Assembly (NCBI RefSeq): GCF_030817415.1
Contig: NZ_JAUSZI010000002.1
Location: 10,267,501-10,331,500 of the forward strand
Direction: 5' to 3'
Origin: Streptomyces umbrinus
GTDB lineage: Bacteria; Actinomycetota; Actinomycetes; Streptomycetales; Streptomycetaceae
Length of the DNA stretch: 64,000 bases
In this document: positions 25,982 to 33,971 of the stretch, piece after piece
How positions within the stretch are numbered: position 1 is the stretch's first letter
How the letters are laid out: each line of letters starts with the position of its first letter
Made by a program: the position numbers and the translations under genes
The notes under the pieces: generated by a model
Databases searched by the model: none
Told to the model about the DNA's origin: nothing
Seen by the model: the letters and a program-made list of their open reading frames with translations, nothing else

Positions 25982-26799
25982 GAGCGGATCTCCTGGGTGC
26001 AGCACTTGATGCCCCCGCCTGCCTTCTGGAACTCCGACAGGTCGACGGGGACGGGAACATAGCCGTGGCGGGCGAGCTCGCCCGCGAGTGCCTCGGCGCG
26101 CGGCGCGATGAAGACATGACGGCCGTCCGAGACGGAGTTCAGCCCGAACGCCATCGCGTCCTCGTGTGTGGCGATCACCGCGTCCGGGAACAGCAGGCGC
26201 AGCACCTCACGGCTGCCCGCGGAGAAGGCCTCCGGGTAGTACGCGATGTTCGCCTCGGGTCCGTCGTCGAGCACGAACAGCGCGGTGTCCAGGTGGTAGA
26301 AGCGCGGGTCCACCAGCGTGAGGCTGACCGTCGGGACGCCGAAGAACTCCTGCACCTCGTGGTGGGCGGCCCGTTCCGTACGGAATCCGGTGCCGGCCAG
26401 CAGGTGGCGGCCGGCGAAGACCAGGTCGCCCTCACCCTCGCACACCGCCTCGGGGCGGTAGACGTCGAAGCCCGCGTTCTTGAACCACGTCTCGTACGCG
26501 GTCGACTCCGGGCGGCGCTGCGGCGCGTGGAAGAGCGAGCCGAAGACCCGGCCGGCCACGACCAGCGCCGAGTTCGCGGCGAAGACCATGTCGGGCAGAC
26601 CGTCGACCGGTTCCACGCTGTCGACGGTGTGGCCGTGGGCGCGGTAGGCGCGGATCAGCTCCGCCCACTGTCCTCGGGCCAGATCGACGTCGACCTGTGT
26701 GTCCTCATGCATCCAGGGATTGATGGCGTACTGCACGGCGAAGTGTCTGGGTTCGCAGACAAGAAAGCGCCTCGATCGCGGCACACGGCTCATGGGCAC
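25978..26799 (-). CDS. Dimethylarginine dimethylaminohydrolase-like amidinotransferase
   Basis: A 273-residue pentein-fold enzyme. A GTG at 26799 sits nine bases after GGAGG; an ATG six bases further in is an alternative. Catalytic features are visible: DMVFAANSALV, EGEGDLVFAG, the YHLDTALFVLD histidine and the C-terminal nucleophile in GGGIKCCTQEI (C266 or C267). The family hydrolyses N-methylated arginines to citrulline and methylamines, or acts on related guanidines. It is translationally coupled to rocD, so a guanidino or ornithine substrate route is likely. Confidence 0.85.
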   Translation of the reverse strand: MPMSRVPRSRRFLVCEPRHFAVQYAINPWMHEDTQVDVDLARGQWAELIRAYRAHGHTVDSVEPVDGLPDMVFAANSALVVAGRVFGSLFHAPQRRPESTAYETWFKNAGFDVYRPEAVCEGEGDLVFAGRHLLAGTGFRTERAAHHEVQEFFGVPTVSLTLVDPRFYHLDTALFVLDDGPEANIAYYPEAFSAGSREVLRLLFPDAVIATHEDAMAFGLNSVSDGRHVFIAPRAEALAGELARHGYVPVPVDLSEFQKAGGGIKCCTQEIRS

Positions 26800-26963
26800 A
26801 GAGGGGTTCCTCCGCTTTCCTGCGGTGTTGGGTGGGATACCTCAACGGTAGGAAGCGGAGGCCGGTCTCGACAAGAATCGGGGATTGCGCGTCACCGCAG
26901 GGATGCTGCGTGTTCGGACCGGTCCACGCACGATTGCTGCGCGGGTGGTCCGGAGGGGGCTCA

Positions 26964-27058
26964 CTCCCGCTGTCCGGGCCTGGAAACGCTCCTGCTCCCG
27001 CTGTCCGGGGGGTCGGGAACTCTCATGCTCCCGCAGTCCGGGTCGGGAAACGCTCACG
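26964..27058. repeat. Three imperfect tandem copies of a 31-33 base unit
   Basis: Units starting CTCCCGCTGTCCGGG or CTCCCGCAGTCCGGG, each ending in AACGCTC- or AACTCTC-type sequence, lie at 26964-26994, 26995-27027 and 27028-27058. They overlap the last codon of the Lrp gene and fill part of the gap to the dimethylargininase promoter region. Confidence 0.65.
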
Positions 27059-27542
27059 CCTCCGGAGCGGGCTGGCTCGCCCCCGCCTCCGGGCTCTCCG
27101 GCAGCAGATGCGACAGCACCATGTAGCTGATCGTCTTGCGGATGAACGGCTCCACCCGGATCCGCTCCAGCACCTCCTCGAAGTGCTCCACGTCCCGGGC
27201 CCGCACATGCAGCAGCGCGTCCGCGCCGCCGGTCACCGTCATGGCGGCGGTGATCTCGGGATGGTTGCGCATCACCTCCGCGAGCCGCCGCGGCGGGGCG
27301 GCGCCCTCGCAGTACACCTCCACGTACGCCTCCGTACGCCAGCCCAGCGCGGCCGGCTCCACCGTCGCCGAGAACCCGGTGATCACGCCGGTCTCGCGCA
27401 TCCGGTCGACCCGGCGCTTGACCGCGGTGGCGGACAGACCGACCGCCGCGCCGATCTCGGCGAAGCTCGTGCGGGCGTTCGCCATCAGAGCCGTGACGAT
27501 CTTGCGGTCGAGATCGTCGAAGGGGGCGGACGTGGGTGTCAT
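27054..27542 (-). CDS. Lrp/AsnC-family transcriptional regulator
   Basis: MTPTSAPF at 27542 gives 162 residues, the usual Lrp size. The N-terminal helix-turn-helix is LDRKIVTALMANARTSFAEI, then GAAVGLSATAVKRRVDRM; the C-terminal RAM ligand domain includes AYVEVYCEGA and AAMTVTGGADALLHVRA. It lies directly upstream of the dimethylargininase/rocD pair on the same strand and probably regulates it in response to an amino acid. Confidence 0.9.
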   Translation of the reverse strand: MTPTSAPFDDLDRKIVTALMANARTSFAEIGAAVGLSATAVKRRVDRMRETGVITGFSATVEPAALGWRTEAYVEVYCEGAAPPRRLAEVMRNHPEITAAMTVTGGADALLHVRARDVEHFEEVLERIRVEPFIRKTISYMVLSHLLPESPEAGASQPAPEA

Positions 27543-27619
27543 GCGGGCACTGTATCCAGCGGCCACGACCTGGCCCGCCGCATGTGCAGGCGTGCGAATT
27601 GCTCCTACACTCCGGGTTC

Positions 27620-28375
27620 ATGCTGCGCGCCCTCGCCGTCGACGACGAACCGCCCTCCCTCGAAGAGCTGCTCTATCTGCTGGACGCCGATCCACGGGTG
27701 AGCAGCGTCGAGGGTGCGAGCGATGCCACCGCCGCCCTGCGCCGGATCAACCGCGCCCTGGAGAGCGGCCCCGGCGGCGACGAGGGCATCGACGTCGTCT
27801 TCCTCGACATCCACATGCCGGGCCTCGACGGGCTCGACATGGCACGGCTGCTCGCCGGGTTCGCCAAACCCCCGCTCGTCGTCTTCGTCACCGCCCACGA
27901 GGGCTTCGCCGTGCAGGCCTTCGACCTCAAGGCCGTCGACTACGTCCTGAAGCCCGTACGCCGGGAACGCCTGGCCGAGGCCGTCCGCCGGGCCGTCGAG
28001 CAGATGGACGCGGCCCCGCTCATACCCGTGCACGAACCCGACCCGGACCACATATCCGTCGAGCTCGGGGGAGTCACCCGCTTCGTCGCCGTGGAGGACA
28101 TCACCCACGTCGAGGCCCACGGGGACTACGCGCGACTGCACACCGCCCAGGGCAGTCACCTCGTCCGCATCCCGCTTTCTACTCTTGAGGAACGCTGGCG
28201 CTCGCGCGGCTTCGTACGCATCCACCGCCGCCATCTCGTCGCCCTCGGCCACATCAGCGAACTCCGGCTGGACGCGGGTACCGTCAGCGTCCTGGTCGAC
28301 TCGGTCGAACTCCAGGTCAGCCGCCGTCACGCACGCGAACTGCGCGACCTGCTGATGCGCCGGACCGCGAGCTGA
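27620..28375 (+). CDS. LytTR-type response regulator
   Basis: A 251-residue regulator from the ATG at 27620. The receiver has VDDEPPSLEELL, the phospho-acceptor D63 in FLDIHMPGLDG, and the lysine in VLKPVRR. The C-terminal LytTR DNA-binding domain (about 145-245) contains DITHVEAHGDYARLHT and GFVRIHRRHLVALGHI. Its partner is the LytS-like kinase encoded three genes downstream; the transporter between them is the probable target or co-sensor. Confidence 0.92.
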   Translation: MLRALAVDDEPPSLEELLYLLDADPRVSSVEGASDATAALRRINRALESGPGGDEGIDVVFLDIHMPGLDGLDMARLLAGFAKPPLVVFVTAHEGFAVQAFDLKAVDYVLKPVRRERLAEAVRRAVEQMDAAPLIPVHEPDPDHISVELGGVTRFVAVEDITHVEAHGDYARLHTAQGSHLVRIPLSTLEERWRSRGFVRIHRRHLVALGHISELRLDAGTVSVLVDSVELQVSRRHARELRDLLMRRTAS

Positions 28376-28386
28376 GGAGGCCCGAG

Positions 28387-28743
28387 ATGCCCCAGGACCC
28401 CACCGACCGCCGGGTCGTCGTCACCGGGCCGCCGCGCCGTACGCGCCCGCTGAGCCGCTCCCGGCCGCGCACCGAGATCGACGAGCAGACCACGCTCGGG
28501 CACACCTACGTCCGCTCGCTGATGCGCTCCCAACTGCGCGCAGCGCTCACCGTGTTCGCCGTGCTCGTCCTCCTCGTGGGCCCGCTGCCGCTGGTGTTCG
28601 CCTCGATGGGCGACAGTTCGAGCCTGGAGTGGATCGTGCTCGGCTTCTGCGTCTATCCGCCGCTGGTGATCCTCGCCCGCTGGTACGTGCGCCGCGCCGA
28701 CCGCAACGAGAAGGACTTCGTCCGCCTCGTCGAGGACCGCTAG
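28387..28743 (+). CDS. Small two-span membrane protein, DUF485-like
   Basis: A 118-residue protein from an ATG behind GGAGG. An arginine-rich cytoplasmic leader (1-50) precedes two membrane segments (AALTVFAVLVLLVGPLPLVF and WIVLGFCVYPPLVILA), then a charged tail RRADRNEKDFVRLVED. Placed directly before a sodium:solute symporter it resembles the DUF485/YjcH partner of ActP-type carriers. The exact role is unknown. Confidence 0.6.
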   Translation: MPQDPTDRRVVVTGPPRRTRPLSRSRPRTEIDEQTTLGHTYVRSLMRSQLRAALTVFAVLVLLVGPLPLVFASMGDSSSLEWIVLGFCVYPPLVILARWYVRRADRNEKDFVRLVEDR

Positions 28744-28785
28744 CCCGTGACCGAGACCCACTGAGCCCATGGACGAGAGCACCGC

Positions 28786-28834
28786 GTGATCGAGAACAGC
28801 CCGTGATCGAGAGCAGCCCGTGAACGAGAACTAC
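28786..28834 (+). repeat. 17-base tandem repeat containing the symporter start codon
   Basis: GTGATCGAGAACAGCCC (28786), GTGATCGAGAGCAGCCC (28803) and GTGAACGAGAAC (28820) form a 17-base period; weaker copies lie at 28747 and 28769. The last copy supplies the GTG start and first codons of the symporter gene. Confidence 0.75.
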
Positions 28835-30549
28835 GCCGTCCCCGCGGTCGCGCTCGTGGTCGTCGCGACCGTCTTCGTCGGCGCCTTCGGCCTGCGCATA
28901 TCCCGTACCACCTCGGACTTCTACGTGGCCTCCCGCACGGTCGGCCCCCGGCTGAACGCGGCGGCCATCAGCGGCGAGAGTACCTCTCCGCCGCCTCCTT
29001 CCTCGGCATCGCGGGCCTCGTCCTCGTCCAGGGCCCCGACATGCTCTGGTACCCGGTCGGCTACACCGCCGGCTATCTCGTCCTGCTGCTCTTCGTCGCG
29101 GCCCCGCTGCGCCGCTCCGGCGCCTACACGCTGCCGGACTTCGCCGAGGCCCGCCTCGCCTCGCAGGCCGTACGGCGGCTGGCCGGAGCGTTCGTCGTCG
29201 GCGTCGGCTGGCTCTACCTCCTGCCCCAACTCCAGGGCGCGGGACTGACGTTGAACGTCCTGACCGGAGCGTCCAAGCCGCTCGGCGGCATCATCGTCGC
29301 CGTGGTCGTGGTCGCGACGGTCGCCGCGGGCGGCATGCGCAGCATCACCTTCGTGCAGGCCTTCCAGTACTGGCTCAAGCTCACCGCCCTGCTCGTCCCC
29401 GCGCTCTTCCTCGTCCTCGCCTGGCAGGGCGACGGAGCCCCGGACCGCCCCTTCGACGAACCGGCCACGTTCCGCGAGCACCGCGTGGTCCGCATCGACG
29501 CCGGACTCGACCTCAAGCTCGGCCAACCACTGAGCGTCACCGCGACGGGCACGGTCGACGGCGAGCGGTACGAGGACGATCGGGTCCGGCTCCCGGCCGG
29601 CGTCCACCGCATCGAACAGGGCACCCGGCTGACCTTCACCAAGGGCGACCCGGTCCCCGTCGCGGACCGCGGCAGCAACGGCGGCATGTCCACCTCCCTC
29701 GCCGCCGGCCGCGAGGAACGTCCGCTGTACGCCACGTACGGACTGATCCTCGCCACCTTCCTCGGCACCATGGGACTGCCGCACGTCGTCGTCCGCTTCT
29801 ACACCAGCCCTCACGGTGTCGCCGCCCGCCGCACCACCGTCGCCGTGCTCGGCCTGATCGGCGCCTTCTATCTGCTGCCGCCCGTCTACGGAGCGCTGGG
29901 CCGCCTGTACGCGCCCGAGCTGACCCTCACCGGGGACGCGGACGCCGCCGTACTGCTGCTGCCCGACCGGGTGATCGGCGGGCTCGGCGGGGACCTGCTG
30001 GGCGCGCTGGTGGCGGGCGGGGCCTTCGCCGCGTTCCTGTCCACGGCATCGGGCCTGACCATGGCGGTGGCGGGCGTGCTCACCCAGGACGTGCTGCCCT
30101 CGCGCGGCGTACGGCACTTCAGGCTCGGCACGGTTCTCGCCATGATCGTGCCGCTCGCGGCCAGTTCGATCGTCGGCGGACTGCCGGTCGCGGACGCCGT
30201 GGGACTGGCCTTCGCGGTGTCCGCCTCGTCCTTCTGTCCGCTGCTCGTCCTCGGCATCTGGTGGCACCGGCTCACCCCGCCGGGCGCGGCGGCCGGGATG
30301 ATCGTCGGCGGCGGCTCGGCGCTGCTCGCGGTCGCCGCCACGATGGCGGGCTTCCCGGGCACGGGCTCGCTGCACGCACTCCTCGCCTGGCCCGCGCTCT
30401 GGTCGGTGCCCCTGGGCTTCCTCACCATGGTGCTGGTGTCCCTCGCGACACCCGGGCGGGTGCCGGTCGGAACGGCCGCCATCCTCGCCCGCTTCCATCT
30501 GCCGGAGGAACTGGCCGGCGGACAGGTACGCGCGGAGGTCAAGGCATGA
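28820..30549 (+). pseudogene. Sodium:solute symporter (ActP-like) with a two-base frameshift
   Basis: From GTG 28820 the protein begins NENYAVPAVALVVVATVFVG and DFYVASRTVGPRLNAAAISG, a typical SSS start. At 28979-28980 two extra bases (AG) follow the codon for the conserved ISGE; removing them restores ISGEYLSAASFLGIAGLVLV and the downstream frame to the TGA at 30549. The second frame carries about 12 membrane segments and ends AEVKA. Without recoding the product stops after 142 residues. It is either a recent pseudogene or a sequence error. The rest of the gene is intact, and its stop overlaps the kinase ATG. Confidence 0.8.
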
Positions 30550-31760
30550 GCGGTTTCCTGGCCGGGCTCTGCGTGGCCGTACTCCCGCTGCTGGCCGCCG
30601 GATTCTGGCTCGGCCGGCGCACCTCCCGCCCGTCGAGCCTCGGCGGCCTCGGCACCCCCGTCGAGCACGCCACCTTCGAGACCCTGCACACCGCGTCGCT
30701 CGCCGCCCCGCCGCTGCGGGCCGGCCTGACCGGGGAGACGGCCCGAAAATCGGCGCGACGACTGCGCACCCTGCTCGGCACCGACGCGCTCTGCCTCACC
30801 GACCAGGACACGGTCCTCGCCTGGGAGGGCGTCGGCGAGCACCACCGGGACCAGATCATGGAGCGGCTCGGCGGTCCCCTGGAGACCGGCCGCGGCGAGG
30901 CCTTCCGCCTCGACTGCGACGAGCCGTACTGCCCCCTGCGCTGGGCCGTCGTAGCCCCGCTCACCGTCGACGACAGGGTGCACGGGGCGCTCGTCGCCTG
31001 CGCGCCCCGCGAGTCGGCGGTGCTCGTCCGGGCCACCGGCGAGGTCGCCCGCTGGGTCTCGGTCCAGCTGGAACTGGCCGACCTCGACCAGTCCCGCACC
31101 CGGCTGATCGAGGCCGAGATCAAGGCGCTGCGGGCCCAGATATCCCCGCACTTCATCTTCAACTCGCTCGCGGTGATCGCTTCGTTCGTCCGCACCGACC
31201 CCGAGCGTGCCCGTGAACTCCTCCTGGAATTCGCCGACTTCACCCGCTACTCGTTCCGCAGGCACGGTGATTTCACGACGCTCGCCGACGAACTGCACGC
31301 CATCGACCACTACTTGGCGCTGGTCAGGGCCCGCTTCGGCGACCGGCTCTCGGTCACCCTGCAGATCGCCCCCGAGGTACTCCCGGTGACCCTGCCCTTT
31401 CTCTGTCTCCAGCCGCTCGTCGAGAACGCCGTGAAGCACGGCCTCGAAGGCGGCACCGGGAAGGTCGACAAGAGCCGCATCAGCATCACCGCACAGGACG
31501 CGGGCGCCGAGGCGCTGGTCGTCATCGAGGACGACGGCCCCGGCATGGACCCCGACCGGCTGCGCCGCATCCTGTCCGGCGAGGTCAGCCCCTCAGGCGG
31601 CATCGGCCTGTCGAACGTCGACGACCGGCTGCGGCAGGTGTACGGCGACGACTACGGCCTCGTCATCGAGACCGCACTCGGAGCGGGCATGAAAATCACC
31701 GCCAGGCTGCCGAAATACCAGCCGGGCGTGCACTCGGCGGGGCGCCTGCCCCGCGAATGA
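30546..31760 (+). CDS. LytS/YehU-type sensor histidine kinase
   Basis: The ATG at 30546 overlaps the symporter stop; 404 residues. One N-terminal membrane anchor (about 4-23), a GAF-like region (about 65-175), a coiled linker, the His_kinase motif AQISPHFIFNSLAVIASF with phospho-acceptor H202, and an ATPase domain with LQPLVENAVKHGL (N-box), EDDGPGMD and SGGIGLSNVDDRL (G-boxes). It pairs with the LytTR regulator of the same cluster. Being coupled to the symporter suggests sensing of the transported solute. Confidence 0.9.
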   Translation: MSGFLAGLCVAVLPLLAAGFWLGRRTSRPSSLGGLGTPVEHATFETLHTASLAAPPLRAGLTGETARKSARRLRTLLGTDALCLTDQDTVLAWEGVGEHHRDQIMERLGGPLETGRGEAFRLDCDEPYCPLRWAVVAPLTVDDRVHGALVACAPRESAVLVRATGEVARWVSVQLELADLDQSRTRLIEAEIKALRAQISPHFIFNSLAVIASFVRTDPERARELLLEFADFTRYSFRRHGDFTTLADELHAIDHYLALVRARFGDRLSVTLQIAPEVLPVTLPFLCLQPLVENAVKHGLEGGTGKVDKSRISITAQDAGAEALVVIEDDGPGMDPDRLRRILSGEVSPSGGIGLSNVDDRLRQVYGDDYGLVIETALGAGMKITARLPKYQPGVHSAGRLPRE

Positions 31761-31761
31761 G

Positions 31762-31796
31762 CCCCCGGGCGAAGAACCGCCGAAGCTGCCCGGGGG
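31762..31796. terminator. Terminator after the histidine kinase
   Basis: CCCCCGGGC (31762-31770) pairs with GCCCGGGGG (31788-31796) around a 17-base loop, between the convergent kinase and small membrane-protein genes. Confidence 0.7.
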
Positions 31797-31813
31797 ACTG
31801 ATTGCGGAACACG

Positions 31814-31972
31814 TCAGGTGGGGCGCGACACCACCATGGCCAGCGTGATCAGACCGAGCACCACCCAGCCGAACCACAGCCAGCCGCTGCTCCCGAGCGC
31901 CACCGTGTAGGCCGTGACCACCACCAGTCCGCCTACGGTGAGCACTCCCATGGTCTTCGTGGAACCGGGCAT
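31814..31972 (-). CDS. Small two-span membrane protein, 52 aa
   Basis: The ATG at 31972 opens a 52-codon frame: MPGSTKTMGVLTVGGLVVVT, then AYTVALGSSGWLWFGWVVLG and LITLAMVVSRPT. Two hydrophobic spans (about 9-26 and 31-48) fill the protein. Similar tiny membrane proteins occur in many Streptomyces. It starts 14 bases after the kinase-gene stop on the same strand and may be co-transcribed with it. The function is unknown. Confidence 0.7.
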   Translation of the reverse strand: MPGSTKTMGVLTVGGLVVVTAYTVALGSSGWLWFGWVVLGLITLAMVVSRPT

Positions 31973-31985
31973 CGCAACACCCTCC

Positions 31986-33938
31986 TCATGGTTCGTCTTT
32001 CTCCATGGTGCCCCGGTCTTGGCGAATTGCAGTGCACACTACGAAACGCGTCCCCGAGTTCCACCCGCTGTTACCCACCCAGGCGGCGGCCTCGTAGACG
32101 CTGGGGTCGTAGCCGTAGTCCTGGGGCGGGATCTCCTTCTGGCAGGTTTCGGGTGCTTTGTCGTGTGCGTCGTCGAGGCTGGTACCCGGAGGCATGCGGA
32201 AGAAGTCGAGCACCTGCTGCTCATGAGGACCGTCACAGGAAACCAGCTTTGCGCGGTTGCCGGAAACCTTGTCGAGGCAGTCCCGCTTCTGCATGGTGGC
32301 GGTGTCCTTGAAGAGCGTGCCCGGCTTGCGGTTGTCCCCGAGCGGGCCGTACACGGGAAAGCCATGTGCGTCCAGCAGCAGACAGGCGACGCGACGGTCG
32401 GCGGCGTCGAATCCGTCGGCGGTCGGGACAGCGGCGAAGGCGCGGATGTCCGCCAGCTTCTTACGGGTCTCCCCGGTGCGCTGCTCGCACTGGGCGGCTG
32501 CTCCGGTGCGGGCCTCCTCGGCGGACCCGGTCTCGAACACCGCCAGGACCTGCCCCTCGTTGTTCCTGTCGTCGCAGCCCACGACCTTGAGCGCGGGCTC
32601 GCCCGAGAACGGCGTGCCGGGCCATTCGGCGTCGATGCAGTCGCCGTCCTGGAGCGGCGTGGTGAGCCCGACGGCCTCCCCATACGGCTTCCCGGCACCC
32701 TTCCCCGGCAAGTACGCCATCGCGTACCAGGCCCCGCCGCCCGCCAGGGCCAGCCCCAGTGCGGTCGCCAGTAGGGCCTTCAGGACGCGGTGGCGCGGCC
32801 GGCGCCTGCTGGTGGTGGCCGGGGGAGGCCCGTAACCCTGCCCGATCGGCCATGGGGAGGGCCCCTGCCCGGGCGGCGGCCAGGTGGCGGGGGTCTCCTG
32901 GCCGGGCGCCGCCGAGGACTCCTGGGCGGCCGACGGCGCGTACCACTGTGAGCCGTTCGCGTGGCTCTGCGAGGGCCCGGGTGGCTCGGGGGCACGGGGT
33001 GCGGCCGTATGGGTGGGCCCGCCCGCCCAGGGCGGCTCCGAGCCGGGGTCGAACTGGGTCCGGGGGTGCGACTGCGGTGTCAGGATCGCGGACAGCGCGG
33101 CCTCGGCCTCCTCCGCGGTGATCCGGTGGACGGGGTTCTTGGTGAGCATGGCCGCCAGGAGCGACTCCAGCGCGCCCGCGCGCAGTGTCGGACGCGGCTC
33201 CTCCAGTACGACGGCGGTCAGCGCCGCGAGCCCCGAGTCGCGGTCGAAGGGGCCGTAGCCCTCGACGGCGTAGTAGAGCGTGCAGCCCAGCGAGAACAGG
33301 TCGGCCGCGGCGGTGGGCGGCCCGCCCTGGGCACGCTCGGGCGCCAGATACCCGGCGGTGCCCACCAGCACGGAGGTCTGCGTGTAGCGCGTCTCGCCGC
33401 CGTCGGGCTGCACGGAGATGCCGTAGTCCGTGAGCAGCACCCGGGCGTACGGCGACCCGGCGCGGTCCGGGGCCAGCAGGATGTTGGCGGGCTTCACGTC
33501 CCGGTGCATGACGCCCCGCTCGTGCCCGGCGGTCAGCGCGTCCAGCACGGCGAGTCCGACGCGGGCGCACTCGGCGGGGGCCAGCGGCCCGCGCTGGGTG
33601 ACCAGGGCGTGCAGGTCGAGCGCGCCCGGCACGTACTCCATGACGATCCAGGGCAGGCCCTCGTGCTCCAGCACGTCGTGCACGGTCACCACGTGCGGGT
33701 GGCCGCGCAGCCCCGCGGCGTGCCGGGCCTCGGCACGGGCCCGGGCGACCCGGGCCGAGCGGTCGCCGTCCTCGCCCGGGCTGCGGAACACGATCTCCTT
33801 GAGCGCGACCTCGCAGGCCAGCCGCTGGTCGTGGGCGAGCCAGACATGTCCCATGCCGCCGCTGCCCAGCTGGTTCAGCAGAAGGTACCGGCCGGCGATG
33901 ACCCGGCCGACTCCCGACTGCGGTGATCCTGATGCCAT
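31986..33938 (-). CDS. Membrane-anchored Ser/Thr protein kinase (PknB type)
   Basis: A 650-residue protein. The kinase domain (about 12-285) has GSGGMGHVW, the ATP lysine K47 in VALKEI, HRDVKPANILL, a DYG in place of DFG (LLTDYGISV) and GTAGYLAPERAQG. A proline/serine-rich linker (about 290-380) leads to one membrane span (LLATALGLALAGGGAWYAMA) and a 220-residue outside domain with several cysteines (DGDCIDAEWPG, KVVGCDDRNN, VSCDGPHEQQ). It probably senses an envelope signal. The PASTA/DUF6777 lipoprotein gene lies just upstream on the same strand. Confidence 0.92.
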   Translation of the reverse strand: MASGSPQSGVGRVIAGRYLLLNQLGSGGMGHVWLAHDQRLACEVALKEIVFRSPGEDGDRSARVARARAEARHAAGLRGHPHVVTVHDVLEHEGLPWIVMEYVPGALDLHALVTQRGPLAPAECARVGLAVLDALTAGHERGVMHRDVKPANILLAPDRAGSPYARVLLTDYGISVQPDGGETRYTQTSVLVGTAGYLAPERAQGGPPTAAADLFSLGCTLYYAVEGYGPFDRDSGLAALTAVVLEEPRPTLRAGALESLLAAMLTKNPVHRITAEEAEAALSAILTPQSHPRTQFDPGSEPPWAGGPTHTAAPRAPEPPGPSQSHANGSQWYAPSAAQESSAAPGQETPATWPPPGQGPSPWPIGQGYGPPPATTSRRRPRHRVLKALLATALGLALAGGGAWYAMAYLPGKGAGKPYGEAVGLTTPLQDGDCIDAEWPGTPFSGEPALKVVGCDDRNNEGQVLAVFETGSAEEARTGAAAQCEQRTGETRKKLADIRAFAAVPTADGFDAADRRVACLLLDAHGFPVYGPLGDNRKPGTLFKDTATMQKRDCLDKVSGNRAKLVSCDGPHEQQVLDFFRMPPGTSLDDAHDKAPETCQKEIPPQDYGYDPSVYEAAAWVGNSGWNSGTRFVVCTAIRQDRGTMEKDEP

Positions 33939-33971
33939 CCGGTCACTCCCGGGGTTCGGCTCTGGGTGGGC

